Source: Lachnospiraceae bacterium (GTDB lineage Bacteria; Bacillota; Clostridia; Lachnospirales; Lachnospiraceae). Taken from it: 64,000 nt of DNA. Both the position numbers and the translations under genes were made by a program. Below the pieces are notes generated by a model. That model was not told the origin of the DNA. It did no database searches and was given only the letters and a program-made list of their open reading frames with translations. Location: contig JAIEAP010000001.1 in assembly GCA_029071325.1 (NCBI GenBank), positions 1 through 64,000 of the forward strand, read 5' to 3'. Each line of letters opens with the position of its first letter. Position 1 is the first letter of the stretch. Below are positions 7,365-16,543 of the stretch, in pieces.

Positions 7365-9335
7365 TTACCCTCGCTTTTTGTGAAACGGCGGTATCCTGCG
7401 GCTGGCACTGTGGCATTGATCGCACACGCGGAAGGAAGACCCCACCGGGAGGATAGCACCGCAGTACTTGCAGGTATAGATGTAGTGCCCCTTATCCTTG
7501 GAGAGGAAGCGCATAATAATGTTTTCTGTCCGTTCCCGTTCTTTCTCCAGCCGTTCTGTGTCGCAATTCTTGCCCATGCGGGTGGAGAACTGATGATAGA
7601 GATCCAGTAGTTTGTAGAAGGTCTCATAGCGCATAAGTCCAATGCCGTTGCACATGGTGAGGGACGGAAAATGCAGGCTGACGTCGGCAGTATAGGTCTT
7701 GCAGTAATACAGCCACAGCTCGACAATGTCAGGATTCTTAATATCAATGGAGCAGGTCAACATGCGGTATAGTATATGCTTGTCTTCAAAGCCGTCGATT
7801 TCCTCCCGGTCCTTGTATGCCTTATCATAGAGAAAGAGAATCTCATCAACGCTGATCTTCTCAAAAGGCGGTTCCGGATCTACAGATTTCCAAATTTTTA
7901 CAATGGTGTTTAAGGGTTCGTCCATGTCCAGAAGCACATGGGGGAAGCCAAGGCTGACGGTTTCAATGGGAAGCTCATTGTGGACGAATTGTTCCCGGAT
8001 AAAGGTCAGCGCCTCGGTTCCCATAGCGTTGATGTAGCCGGTGTCGTACATGCCAAAACGCCCGGCACGCCCGGCAATCTGCTTGACCTCTGATACCAGA
8101 AGAGGACGGCTGGTCTTGCCGTCAAACTTGTCTGTCTGGATAAATACGATACGCCTTACTGGCAGATTCAGTCCCATTCCAATAGCATCGGTGGACACCA
8201 CAACACTGGTTTCCTTAGCCGAAAAGAGACGGATCTGGCGGCGGCGGATTTCAGGCGGCAGGCTGCCGTAGATAACGCTTGCCTTGATACCGTTTTGTTC
8301 CAGCCGTCCGGCAATATCAAGAACTGCCCGCTTGGTAAATACGATCAGCGCGTCTCCCGGCTGTACATCCTCCGGGAAGCGGAAGGCGTTTTCTTCGCAT
8401 ACCAGGGCTGTCTTGCGCTCATAATAGCGTTCTTCATAGGAATCTCCGCATAATTTCAGCAAATGTGTTACAACATTCCGTGCAGCAGGGCTCATGCAGA
8501 TATGGATTTCCGAAGCCCGAACTCCAAGGATGGCCCGGGTCCAGGAATGCCCACGGTCTGAATCGGCAATCATCTGTGCCTCGTCAATAACTGCAACATC
8601 ATAGAGGCTGTCAATATCCAGCATTTCGATGGTGGAAGAAATAATGCGGCTGTCTTCTGTGGTAATGCATTCTTCCCCGGTCAGCATGGTACAGGGGATG
8701 CCGCAGTCCGTCATTTTCTCATATACCTCCAGCGCCAGAAGGCGTAAGGGACCTAAGTACACTCCGTTCCCCGCTTCCTTCAGCCGTTCCAGTGCATGGA
8801 AGGTTTTGCCGCAGTTGGTAGGCCCGATATGCAGGATGAAATGGCGCTGCATTTCCCGGGCAGCAATAAATTCTGTTTCGGGTTTCAGCGGCACCATATC
8901 GATGATCTGATGTTTCATGCCTACGCTGGTGTACTGCTGGCACAGCTTCTTTAAGGTCATGGTGCAGATGGCATATGGATGCTCCGTCCGCAGAAAATCT
9001 AAGAAGCGTTCCGTGATCAGTTCCGGTTCTTCCTCCCGCAGACTTGTCAGATCCAGCCGTACCAGCTCCGGTATCAGTTGGGATTCTACCTGCATGATGG
9101 TGATAGGATTGCCGTGCCGGTATGCAAAATAGCTCAGATTGCGTGTCTGGCGGTGATAATTTTCCAACCGGGGCTGTTTGATTTTCGTGGATTGGATCTG
9201 AGAGAGCTCCGCTATGAGATTCTGCAGGCGCTTTTCGTAATTTTTCTCTCCGTCATTGGTCCGCTTGCGGTATTTACGGGCACTGTTTTTATACTGTCCG
9301 ATATAGAATTGTGTTAGTTTGTCTGTCTGTATCAT
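7365..9335 (-). CDS. SUV3-like SF2 RNA helicase
   Basis: 656 aa. Walker A is GPTNCGKT (171-178), followed by the diagnostic YLGPLRLLALEVYEKM, Walker B is DEAQ (251-254), and motif VI is QIAGRAGRFG (about 440). This pattern matches SUV3, the mitochondrial/bacterial ATP-dependent RNA unwinding enzyme of RNA decay. The first 150 residues are a helical domain; the C-terminus adds two CxxC pairs (CKYC and CDQC, about 625-643), a likely zinc knuckle. ATG at 9335 was chosen since GGAGGA lies 4 nt upstream; a longer frame extends to 9425 without such a site. It is divergent from another SF2 helicase gene at 9477. The precise RNA substrate is unknown. Confidence 0.82.
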   Translation of the reverse strand: MIQTDKLTQFYIGQYKNSARKYRKRTNDGEKNYEKRLQNLIAELSQIQSTKIKQPRLENYHRQTRNLSYFAYRHGNPITIMQVESQLIPELVRLDLTSLREEEPELITERFLDFLRTEHPYAICTMTLKKLCQQYTSVGMKHQIIDMVPLKPETEFIAAREMQRHFILHIGPTNCGKTFHALERLKEAGNGVYLGPLRLLALEVYEKMTDCGIPCTMLTGEECITTEDSRIISSTIEMLDIDSLYDVAVIDEAQMIADSDRGHSWTRAILGVRASEIHICMSPAARNVVTHLLKLCGDSYEERYYERKTALVCEENAFRFPEDVQPGDALIVFTKRAVLDIAGRLEQNGIKASVIYGSLPPEIRRRQIRLFSAKETSVVVSTDAIGMGLNLPVRRIVFIQTDKFDGKTSRPLLVSEVKQIAGRAGRFGMYDTGYINAMGTEALTFIREQFVHNELPIETVSLGFPHVLLDMDEPLNTIVKIWKSVDPEPPFEKISVDEILFLYDKAYKDREEIDGFEDKHILYRMLTCSIDIKNPDIVELWLYYCKTYTADVSLHFPSLTMCNGIGLMRYETFYKLLDLYHQFSTRMGKNCDTERLEKERERTENIIMRFLSKDKGHYIYTCKYCGAILPVGSSFRVCDQCHSASRRIPPFHKKRG

Positions 9336-9476
9336 ATTTCCTCCAATTATATAATAGTGTACCATGTTTTGGGCATCGGGAAAAGGATAAGATTTTGACA
9401 GCAAAACATATAGAATGAGAGTCAAGGATATGTTATGCTGTCGTTATACACATATGAAAGAATAAGGGGAAATTCT

Positions 9477-12188
9477 ATGACTGTAAATCAATTAACCGTA
9501 TCTGATATTTTGCAGTTTAAGGGAAAATGGCGTGATTACCAGGCGCGGGTGCTGCAGCGTGCAGCGGAATATATGAAGGATGGCAGAGTACATATCGTGG
9601 CGGCGCCAGGTTCCGGTAAAACCACGCTGGGTATTGAGCTGATGACGTGGCTGGGGAAGCCGGCGCTGGTTCTGGCTCCTTCTATCACGATACGGGAACA
9701 GTGGGTGGCGCGCATAGAGGAGGCATTTTTAAAAGATGGGTTAAATGGCGCGGATTATCTGTCACAGGATATAAAGGATCCCAAGATGATAACGGTGGCA
9801 ACTTATCAGGCGCTCCATTGTGCCATGACCCGTTATAGCGGAAGCCTTGCGGAAGGGCAGGAAGAGGAGGAACCCGACCGCGGGAAATCCTCCGCTCCGG
9901 ATGAAGGTTCCGAAAGTCGGAATGAAGCAGTTGATTTTAAAGATTTTGATGTGCTGTCTGCCATGAAAGCTGCGGGCATCGGCGTACTCTGCCTGGATGA
10001 ATGCCATCATCTCAGAAGCGAGTGGTGGAAGGCGCTGGAAGAGTTCAAGGCGCAGCTTGGCACCATTAAGGTCATTGCCCTTACTGCCACACCGCCTTAC
10101 GATTCTACTCCTGCCATGTGGAAGCGGTATATGGATATGTGTGGGGAAATTGATGAGGAGATTACGATACCGGAGTTGGTGAAAGAAGGGAGCCTCTGTC
10201 CCCATCAGGATTACGTCTATTTCAATTATCCCACGGAGGAGGAGACCGCGGAGGTGCAGCGGTTCCAGCGGCGCAGTGAGGAAATGTTCCAAAGGCTTAT
10301 GGAGGACGCTGCATTCCTGCATGCAGTCAGGACACATCAAAGTCTTATAACAGGAGAACTCAGTGCAAAATTGTCGGATTCTCCGGCATATCTGACGGCG
10401 CTGTTGATTTATCTGCGGGTACACAACGTAACTGTGCCTGTACGTATGCAGCGCTATGCTGCAGGAAGACAGCAGATGGATGAAAGCGCTATGGAGCAAT
10501 TGCTGCAGGGATTTCTCTATGAGGATGCAGATTCCTATGCCGGTCAGGAAGCATACAGGGAGCAGTTGGAGGCATCCTTAAAGGCAGCAGGCTTGATTCA
10601 GAAGCGGAAGGTTGCTCTTTTGGCAAACGAGGCCATCGAGAAGCTGCTCATCAGCTCTAAGGGAAAGTGCAACAGTATCCGGGATATTGTGGGGCATGAG
10701 TATGGACAGATGGGAGCAAACTTACGTATGCTGATCCTGACGGATTATATCCGTAAGGAATATGAAAAGAATATAGGCAGCGGCGAAGATGTGACGGCAT
10801 TGGGTGTGCTTCCGTTCTTCGAGCAGCTGCGGAGAGAGACGTCCCTGCCTGCTATGCAGGGACTGCGTCTGGGCGTTCTGTGTGGAACAGTCGTGATCAT
10901 TCCGGCGGAAGCGAAAGAGGCGCTGCTTGCGGCAGTGGGGGAAAACGGGACGGTGAAATTTTCTTCCGTTGGAAATCTTCCGGAGACGGATTACCTGAAG
11001 GTAACTGCCGTGGGAGATGCGCATTTTCTGACAGGGGCGGTTACAGATATCTTTACCCGGGGACATATGCAGGTGCTGATCGGGACGAAATCGCTGTTGG
11101 GAGAGGGCTGGGATTCTCCCTGTATCAATTCCCTGATTCTCGCAAGCTTTGTGGGGGCTTTCATGCTGAGTAATCAGATGCGTGGGAGAGCGATCCGTGT
11201 ATTTAAGGAGCAGCCGGATAAAACCAGTAATATCTGGCATCTGGTATGCCTGCGGCCGGAACATGTACCGGGCAGTGAGGCGGATGAGGTCAGTGAGGAT
11301 TTTTCCCTGTTAAAGCGGCGTATGGAGCATTTCATGGGCTTGCATTACACACAGGATGTCATTGAGAGCGGACTGGAGCGTCTGTCTGTCATCTGTCCGC
11401 CCTATCGAAAGGACCATGTGGCGGAAATAAACCGGCAGATGCTGGTATTGTCCGGCGAACGGGCGTCGCTGAAGGAGCGATGGAACCGTGCCCTGATGCG
11501 GGCTCGAAATATGGATGTAGCAGAAGCAACAGAGGTGGACAGCGGCTGTATCAGCGCCCAGGTATATGTAAAGACAAGAAGAAAGGCCGCCGTGGCAGGC
11601 GTTGCGGCGGCAGCCCTTGGCGTGATGGCGGCAGTCGGTCTGCCAGGAGTTCTTACTGTTGTAGCGGCAATCGGAGCCGTGGCGGCAGGAATTGCCTGTC
11701 TGGCAAAAGGTCCGGCGCTGTCCCGCATGAAGACGCCGGAAAAGCGCCTGCTTACCTGCGGAAAAGCGATCCGTACGGCATTACTGCAGCAGCGTCTGCT
11801 GGAAAGCAGTAAAAATCATGTGGAAGCCGCATCCACGCAGGACGGTGGCTGCTCGGTATATCTGTCCGGAGACAGCGGCAGAGACAAGGCGCTGTTTGCC
11901 AGATGCGTCAACGAATTTTATGGGGATGTGAAGGATCAGCGTTACCTGCTGGTGAAGAAGGGAAGCCGTAAAGGAGAGGACGGCATTTACTGCGTACCGG
12001 AATGCTGTGCCCGCAAGAAGGAGGACGCACAGCGATTTGCCGACTGCCTGCGCTCTTATATCGGAGACTACGAGCTGGTGTATACCAGAAGTGATGCAGG
12101 AAAGGAAATCCTGCTGGAGGGCAGAATGAGGGCAATGGAGGGTAGTAAAGAACGCTGCAGTACCAGGCGGAGGCTTACTGGGATATAG
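9477..12188 (+). CDS. SF2 DEAD/DEAH helicase with C-terminal hydrophobic segments
   Basis: 903 aa. RecA domain 1 has Walker A APGSGKTT (43-50), Walker B DECHH (174-178) and motif III TATPP (203-207); domain 2 has the IGTKSLLGEGWDSP region and motif VI QMRGRAIR. This is the helicase core shared with type III restriction and UvrB-like translocases. After it, about residues 700-740 form a strongly hydrophobic Ala/Val/Gly stretch that could be a two-helix membrane hairpin, then an uncharacterised C-terminal domain with YLLVKK and YELVYTRSDAGKEILL. Substrate unknown. ATG 9477 follows AAGGGGA; an in-frame ATG at 9435 also has AAGGA and is an alternative. No nuclease or methylase domain is seen beside it. 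Confidence 0.8.
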   Translation: MTVNQLTVSDILQFKGKWRDYQARVLQRAAEYMKDGRVHIVAAPGSGKTTLGIELMTWLGKPALVLAPSITIREQWVARIEEAFLKDGLNGADYLSQDIKDPKMITVATYQALHCAMTRYSGSLAEGQEEEEPDRGKSSAPDEGSESRNEAVDFKDFDVLSAMKAAGIGVLCLDECHHLRSEWWKALEEFKAQLGTIKVIALTATPPYDSTPAMWKRYMDMCGEIDEEITIPELVKEGSLCPHQDYVYFNYPTEEETAEVQRFQRRSEEMFQRLMEDAAFLHAVRTHQSLITGELSAKLSDSPAYLTALLIYLRVHNVTVPVRMQRYAAGRQQMDESAMEQLLQGFLYEDADSYAGQEAYREQLEASLKAAGLIQKRKVALLANEAIEKLLISSKGKCNSIRDIVGHEYGQMGANLRMLILTDYIRKEYEKNIGSGEDVTALGVLPFFEQLRRETSLPAMQGLRLGVLCGTVVIIPAEAKEALLAAVGENGTVKFSSVGNLPETDYLKVTAVGDAHFLTGAVTDIFTRGHMQVLIGTKSLLGEGWDSPCINSLILASFVGAFMLSNQMRGRAIRVFKEQPDKTSNIWHLVCLRPEHVPGSEADEVSEDFSLLKRRMEHFMGLHYTQDVIESGLERLSVICPPYRKDHVAEINRQMLVLSGERASLKERWNRALMRARNMDVAEATEVDSGCISAQVYVKTRRKAAVAGVAAAALGVMAAVGLPGVLTVVAAIGAVAAGIACLAKGPALSRMKTPEKRLLTCGKAIRTALLQQRLLESSKNHVEAASTQDGGCSVYLSGDSGRDKALFARCVNEFYGDVKDQRYLLVKKGSRKGEDGIYCVPECCARKKEDAQRFADCLRSYIGDYELVYTRSDAGKEILLEGRMRAMEGSKERCSTRRRLTGI

Positions 12189-12209
12189 CAGAGATCTGGA
12201 TAATACGTC

Positions 12210-12252
12210 GATACCCGCAGGCAATGCGTGATGCGCCTTGTCTGCGGGTATC
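12210..12252. terminator. Hairpin between convergent genes
   Basis: GATACCCGCAG (12210-12220) pairs perfectly with CTGCGGGTATC (12242-12252). There is no clear U tract, so it may work as a weak terminator for the helicase gene or for the convergent TPM gene. Confidence 0.45.
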
Positions 12253-12285
12253 TGAGCGATCCGCGGTAGATCGTGTCTGGGTATT

Positions 12286-13101
12286 TTAGAAGCTGTGACC
12301 GCCGCCACCGCCGCTGTGACCGCCACCGCCGCCGTGACCACCACCGCCACCGCCACCGCCGCCGCCACTGCTGCTGGGGGGCGTGTATACACGGTCCTGG
12401 TGTGTGAATACAGCCTGTGGCTGATGGATATCGCATTGGGTGAAAATATTGCCGAGGAGTTCCTGCTCTTTCACTCTTTTTCGGCGGGCAAAGCATTTGA
12501 TGACCACATAATTGATCAGCATTCCAACGAGCAGTGCCATTAGGGCATTGCTGATGTATTTCATGGGCTGGGCAATCCGGTATCCCTGTAACAGTGATAC
12601 GATCTGTTCAAAGGCGTGGTAAGCACAGTCGAAATATTCCCGATTGCTGGCATAGCGGTACACATTGTCTGTGATGGTATCGGCATAGCTGCTTGTAACA
12701 ATCTTGTAAATGTCCCCGTCGCTGTAGATCCAGATATTCCGGTTATCCATATCGATGAGGAATACGGTTCCGCTGCGCTGCCCGAAGGTGTCGGAGTAGT
12801 ATTCCTGGACAAACTTCTCTGTTGAGTAAGAATTCTCGTCGATGGTTTTGAAAGCGGCGTTGCCGTAAGGGGTAATCTCTGCCATTTTCCGGGAGAGCTG
12901 CTTTAACTCATCCTGAGACAGAAGACCGGCGTCGTCCTCGATGATGACCTCGTAACCGGTGTCATCATTGGTATACACGGTATGTGCCAGACACGGAATC
13001 GTGTGAGCAATCCCACATAACATGCACAGCAGGATACCCAGGACAAGACGCTGGAAGCCAGTGTTGTGTAATCTGTTGTGTAGAGCTTTATGCACGGTCA
13101 T
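12286..13101 (-). CDS. TPM-domain membrane protein with Gly/His-rich tail
   Basis: 271 aa. A signal-peptide-like N-terminus (LVLGILLCMLCGIA) is followed by a TPM domain (about 45-165) with DDAGLLSQDELKQLSRKMAEI and the block GTVFLIDMDNRNIWIYSDG, then a transmembrane helix (about 185-205), a cytoplasmic basic stretch and a tail of glycine runs ended by HSGGGGGHSF. The TPM domain of YgcG/Psb32 proteins faces outside and its job is not settled. The Gly-rich tail is common in this family. The start overlaps the end of the upstream zinc-ribbon gene by 14 nt, so the two are translationally coupled and probably form a membrane complex. AGGAGG is only 2 nt from the ATG, so the exact start is uncertain. 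Confidence 0.78.
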   Translation of the reverse strand: MTVHKALHNRLHNTGFQRLVLGILLCMLCGIAHTIPCLAHTVYTNDDTGYEVIIEDDAGLLSQDELKQLSRKMAEITPYGNAAFKTIDENSYSTEKFVQEYYSDTFGQRSGTVFLIDMDNRNIWIYSDGDIYKIVTSSYADTITDNVYRYASNREYFDCAYHAFEQIVSLLQGYRIAQPMKYISNALMALLVGMLINYVVIKCFARRKRVKEQELLGNIFTQCDIHQPQAVFTHQDRVYTPPSSSGGGGGGGGGGHGGGGGHSGGGGGHSF

Positions 13102-14653
13102 CACCTCCTGTCCGGTTAAATTGGGGCAGCGGCCGTGTGGCAAGTGCATTGTATTCCCGTATGATTCCCAACAGGGTCAGGAAGATTGCTATGGCAGATA
13201 AAATGACGCCGCCGTAGTAGAACAGGTCAGACACCGGATGAAGGACCAGGATGACGCATGCTAAGACCACGGCAATGGCGGAGCCGAGAAATCCCGGAAT
13301 CTTACCGCGCTGGGAGGTCTTCCGTTGAAGGACAAATCCTGTGATGGTGGCAACCAGAGTGGCAATGAAGACCGGCAGTATTAAAATGCTGGGGGTCAGA
13401 CTTACAATTGGAAATACCAATGTGGCTGCAACCACAAAGAACAGGATCATGATATAGGTACTGCCTACAAATTTTGGACTGCGCTTGGACCTGACGGTAT
13501 TGTTTATCATTCCGCCCTTTTGGAATTGCAGTCCCTTGTCATCGAAAAGTTTTTCTTTCCGGGAAAGCGCCCCCAGTTCTATAACGTCAATGACTGCCGT
13601 TATGGCGGCAAGCAGAGAAGCTATGACCAGAGTCACCGACGGAACCACTGTAAACAGAAGATTGAAAATTAAGAACAGGGGGACTGCCAGCAGCAGGGAG
13701 CCAAGGACGTACTTTTTGGTATCCACTGGCAGGTCTGCGGCAACCTTTCCGGTCTGTCCGTTTACCGTGGCATACGCCACCCGGTCCTTGTTTCGGTATG
13801 CCATAAACCATACAGGGAACATAGCGTTGTCGGTCTGTGTGCACCGGGTGCACAGCGCACGGTTTGCGGCGTTGGTGTCAGCAGGCTTGGAAACAGAGAT
13901 ACCCTTAAACTGCGGTACCTTGTTCATCTGCTGGAGAGTATTGTCATTGGCAATATCCATGGCGTCTGCAGCATAGATTTCAGGCGGTACATCCGCGGTA
14001 TCTGCATAGAAGCCGCAGAGCAGAGACGGAGTAAATGCGCGCATGCCTCTCACGTCAAAGGGAGCAATACTCTCGCTGATGTTGTCTGCAAATGAGGCAG
14101 AGGCATCGAAGGATAATCCCTTGTAGTAGTTGTTCATGTCGCTGTGAAGATCGTAATGATCTGTGATGGTATAATTGCCCTGATGATGGACGCGCTTTCC
14201 CTTTAAGACGGAGTGACCCTGCTGGGTGATCATATAGACCCAGTAAGGCATATAGATGCCGCGGAAATTGTCAATCCATTGGGGATCGCGCAATTCCTTC
14301 GGGGCAAAGTAGGCATGCTGCATCATTTTGCCGTAGGCTTTTTTGCAGTCGTCCTTGGTCACGCGGAACGGGATGAGGTAATCCGGACGTTTTTCTTTGG
14401 AAATCCGGCTGTCTAAGATTGTGTGTGCGCCGCAGAAGCTACACCAGCCGGTGGCTTCATTCTGAGCGCTTAAGATTTCGCCTCCGCACTGGGGGCATGT
14501 GAAGATAGTGGCATCGTATGTATCGGTCACTACCGCATCGTGATCCTTCTCGTAGGAGTATGGATCCAGGCGTGTCTGGCAATAGCCGCACGCAAGTTGC
14601 TGGGAAGGGATATCAAAAATGAGATTCCCTCCGCAGTTGGGACATTCGTACAT
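13088..14653 (-). CDS. Zinc-ribbon multi-pass membrane protein
   Basis: 521 aa. The N-terminus has two zinc ribbons: CPNCGG with CGYC (about 4-25), then CPQCGG with CSFCG (about 53-75). A long soluble region follows (about 85-300) with YLIPFRVTKDDCKKAYG and MPYWVYMI, plus an internal CTRC. At least seven hydrophobic segments occupy about 310-490. Similar proteins are often annotated loosely as PriA-like because of the ribbons, but no helicase motifs exist here. Its stop overlaps the TPM gene, pointing to a shared membrane function. GAGGAGGACC precedes the ATG. Function unknown. Confidence 0.7.
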   Translation of the reverse strand: MYECPNCGGNLIFDIPSQQLACGYCQTRLDPYSYEKDHDAVVTDTYDATIFTCPQCGGEILSAQNEATGWCSFCGAHTILDSRISKEKRPDYLIPFRVTKDDCKKAYGKMMQHAYFAPKELRDPQWIDNFRGIYMPYWVYMITQQGHSVLKGKRVHHQGNYTITDHYDLHSDMNNYYKGLSFDASASFADNISESIAPFDVRGMRAFTPSLLCGFYADTADVPPEIYAADAMDIANDNTLQQMNKVPQFKGISVSKPADTNAANRALCTRCTQTDNAMFPVWFMAYRNKDRVAYATVNGQTGKVAADLPVDTKKYVLGSLLLAVPLFLIFNLLFTVVPSVTLVIASLLAAITAVIDVIELGALSRKEKLFDDKGLQFQKGGMINNTVRSKRSPKFVGSTYIMILFFVVAATLVFPIVSLTPSILILPVFIATLVATITGFVLQRKTSQRGKIPGFLGSAIAVVLACVILVLHPVSDLFYYGGVILSAIAIFLTLLGIIREYNALATRPLPQFNRTGGDDRA

Positions 14654-14795
14654 AAGGTCCTCCTCTGTGATGTTTTACAGACTGATGTTCTGTATCATTG
14701 TTATAGTTTTATTGTAAGAGTAGCGCTATGGAAAGTAAAGAAAAAAATTGTACTGAAATCGATACCAGACCCTTTTGTTTTCTGACAATATATGT

Positions 14796-14801
14796 TATAA
14801 T
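14796..14801 (+). promoter_or_regulatory. Probable extended -10 promoter
   Basis: TGTTATAAT combines a TGn extension with a perfect TATAAT. The -35 (TTTTGT, 17 bp upstream) is poor. It points at the small gene at 14862. Confidence 0.45.
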
Positions 14802-14861
14802 ATATACAATTAAAGGAAGCATTTCATGATACCCACTATAATAGAAGAGGAGGGGTTGCAT

Positions 14862-15125
14862 ATGAGGCAGGAATTTTCTTATCGTCAGGTGGTACACCTG
14901 AATGCAAGTCTTCATCAGCAGCATATGCCCTATCGCATCCACTTCCAGAATGCACAGACGATGGTGCTGGTACCGATGGGAGTGCACGTGTGCGATGGCA
15001 AGGAAGAGCCGGTGAAGCGTGCGATCAAAGCTTTTTTTCAGAGAGAGGGCATGAAGATCATGTTCTCTGAGGATAACGATCTGATTTTTCCAGCGGGAGT
15101 ATTTCAGGTTGCAGATGCTGAGTAA
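14862..15125 (+). CDS. Small uncharacterised protein (RDAC-like)
   Basis: 87 aa, soluble. The pattern YRIHFQNAQTMVLVPMG then a helical KRAIKAFFQREGMKI and a short acidic/hydrophobic end resembles small Lachnospiraceae proteins I recall under the name RDAC family, though the RDAC residues themselves are replaced here by QNAQ. No known function. Start ATG at 14862 follows GGAGGGG at 8 nt; an in-frame ATG at 14826 lacks a ribosome site. Followed by a strong terminator, so it is probably monocistronic. Confidence 0.5.
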   Translation: MRQEFSYRQVVHLNASLHQQHMPYRIHFQNAQTMVLVPMGVHVCDGKEEPVKRAIKAFFQREGMKIMFSEDNDLIFPAGVFQVADAE

Positions 15126-15179
15126 ACATGAAGCCCCCGCGTTGAAAAATATGAGTAGAAGAAAGTATTGAGAGAATCG

Positions 15180-15215
15180 AACGGCGCTGTGTAAAAGCAC
15201 GGCGTCGTTTTTGTT
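15180..15215 (+). terminator. Rho-independent terminator
   Basis: AACGGCGCTGTG (15180-15191) pairs with CACGGCGTCGTT with two G-U pairs and a 6-nt loop, then a T run. It closes the 14862 gene. Confidence 0.75.
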
Positions 15216-15316
15216 GTTCTGCATTTGAAGGAAGCGGCGGATGCATAGTGTAATCCATTATTGTGCATACTGGTTACAAAAATGTTCTTTATAGACAGGA
15301 GGAGGCGTGGTACAAT

Positions 15317-15748
15317 ATGGATCAGCATACCAGTAAATTGATGCAGGAGTGTGACGCGGGGTGCCGCATGGCAGCAGAGAGTATAGATCAGGTGATGCAG
15401 TATGCTAAGAGCGGAGATTTGATACAGGTTCTGGAAGCATATAAGGAGAAACACGAGAATCTTGAGACACAGATAGAGAAACAGCTTATTGTCGCGGGGC
15501 AGGATGAGAAGGAACCGCCGAAGTTTGCAGCGGCTATGTCATGGATTTCTACCCAGGCTAAAATGATGTCCGGGGGAGACGAAAAGCAGATTGCAAAAAT
15601 AATTACGGACGGATGTCATATGGGCATCCAGTCTATCTGCGGCTATATCAATGAGTACTCGGGGGCATCTGAACTGGCGAGATCGTTGGCAAAGGAACTG
15701 GTAGACATAGAGGACAATTTCGGAAAAGAAATGCGGGCATATCTGTAG
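15317..15748 (+). CDS. Uncharacterised all-helical, ferritin-like protein
   Basis: 143 aa, predicted all-helical with four long amphipathic stretches and no membrane segment. Acidic and His residues recur in the helices (EKHENLETQIEKQL, DGCHMGIQSICGYINEY, KELVDIEDNFGKEM), a spacing that recalls ferritin-like four-helix bundles, but I do not recognise a named family. ATG 15317 is used; AGGAGGAGG lies about 12 nt upstream. It is followed 36 nt later by sfsA and may share its transcript. Confidence 0.5.
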   Translation: MDQHTSKLMQECDAGCRMAAESIDQVMQYAKSGDLIQVLEAYKEKHENLETQIEKQLIVAGQDEKEPPKFAAAMSWISTQAKMMSGGDEKQIAKIITDGCHMGIQSICGYINEYSGASELARSLAKELVDIEDNFGKEMRAYL

Positions 15749-15784
15749 AGGATATGCCCTGCAGGATAACGAGGAGCATACATT

Positions 15785-16480
15785 ATGAGGTACGGACAGA
15801 TTATTGAGGCGCATTTTCTGGAACGCCCCAACCGGTTTCTTGCAAGAGTGAGGATACCGGGACAGACGGAAACGGAGACAGTCCATGTGAAGAACACCGG
15901 GAGGTGCAGAGAGCTATTGCTGCCGGAGGCGAGAGTGGTTCTGGCGGTATCGGATAATCCGAAACGTAAGACCCGCTGCGACCTGATCGGTGTGTATAAG
16001 GCGGGGGTCGGCTATATTAATATGGACAGTCAGGCCCCCAATCAGATGGTGAAGGAGTGGCTGCAGGATCCGGGGAATTCGTTCTTTTCGAATATTACAT
16101 ATTTAAAACCGGAATACAGATATGGAGCTTCCAGGATAGATTTTTATCTGGAAGAGGGAGAAGAAAAAGTTTTGATAGAAGTAAAGGGGGTTACGTTGGA
16201 GCGGGATGGCATCGGATATTTCCCGGATGCGCCTACGGAACGCGGGATCAGGCATCTGGGTGAACTGGCGGCTGCTGCGGCACAGGGATACCGGTGTTAT
16301 ATCGCATTTGTCATACAGATTCCTGGAGTGAGGGTCGTACTTCCCAATGTAGAAAACCATCCGCAGTTTGCCGAAGCATTACGGGATGCTGAGGCAGCAG
16401 GCGTGAGGATTTTGTATCTGGGCTGCAGGATGTCGCCGGAGGAAGTGGTGATAGATTGGGCAGATCAGAAGAAGCGTTGA
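15785..16480 (+). CDS. sfsA: DNA/RNA nuclease SfsA
   Basis: 231 aa, the normal family length. The N-terminal OB-like domain has FLARV and VKNTGRCRELLLP; the C-terminal nuclease domain has the PD-(D/E)XK-type motif with RIDFYLE and the catalytic VLIEVKGVTL (about 127-140), then FPDAPTERGIRHLGEL, the strongest SfsA signature. First described in E. coli as a sugar-fermentation stimulation protein and later as a nuclease. GAGGAGC precedes the ATG. The assignment is secure. Confidence 0.93.
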   Translation: MRYGQIIEAHFLERPNRFLARVRIPGQTETETVHVKNTGRCRELLLPEARVVLAVSDNPKRKTRCDLIGVYKAGVGYINMDSQAPNQMVKEWLQDPGNSFFSNITYLKPEYRYGASRIDFYLEEGEEKVLIEVKGVTLERDGIGYFPDAPTERGIRHLGELAAAAAQGYRCYIAFVIQIPGVRVVLPNVENHPQFAEALRDAEAAGVRILYLGCRMSPEEVVIDWADQKKR

Positions 16481-16543
16481 GACCTGCACCAAATATCCGG
16501 TGTCCGCATATGGTAGGGTGAAAGAAAAAAATAAGAGGTTGCC

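Noticed and set aside
9395..9416. TTGACA followed by TAGAAT near the large helicase start
   Set aside because: The spacer is only 10 bp, so not a usable promoter pair.
12295..12543. Forward 82-codon Thr/Ala-rich frame
   Set aside because: It is the reverse complement of the Gly/His repeat codons of the TPM gene.
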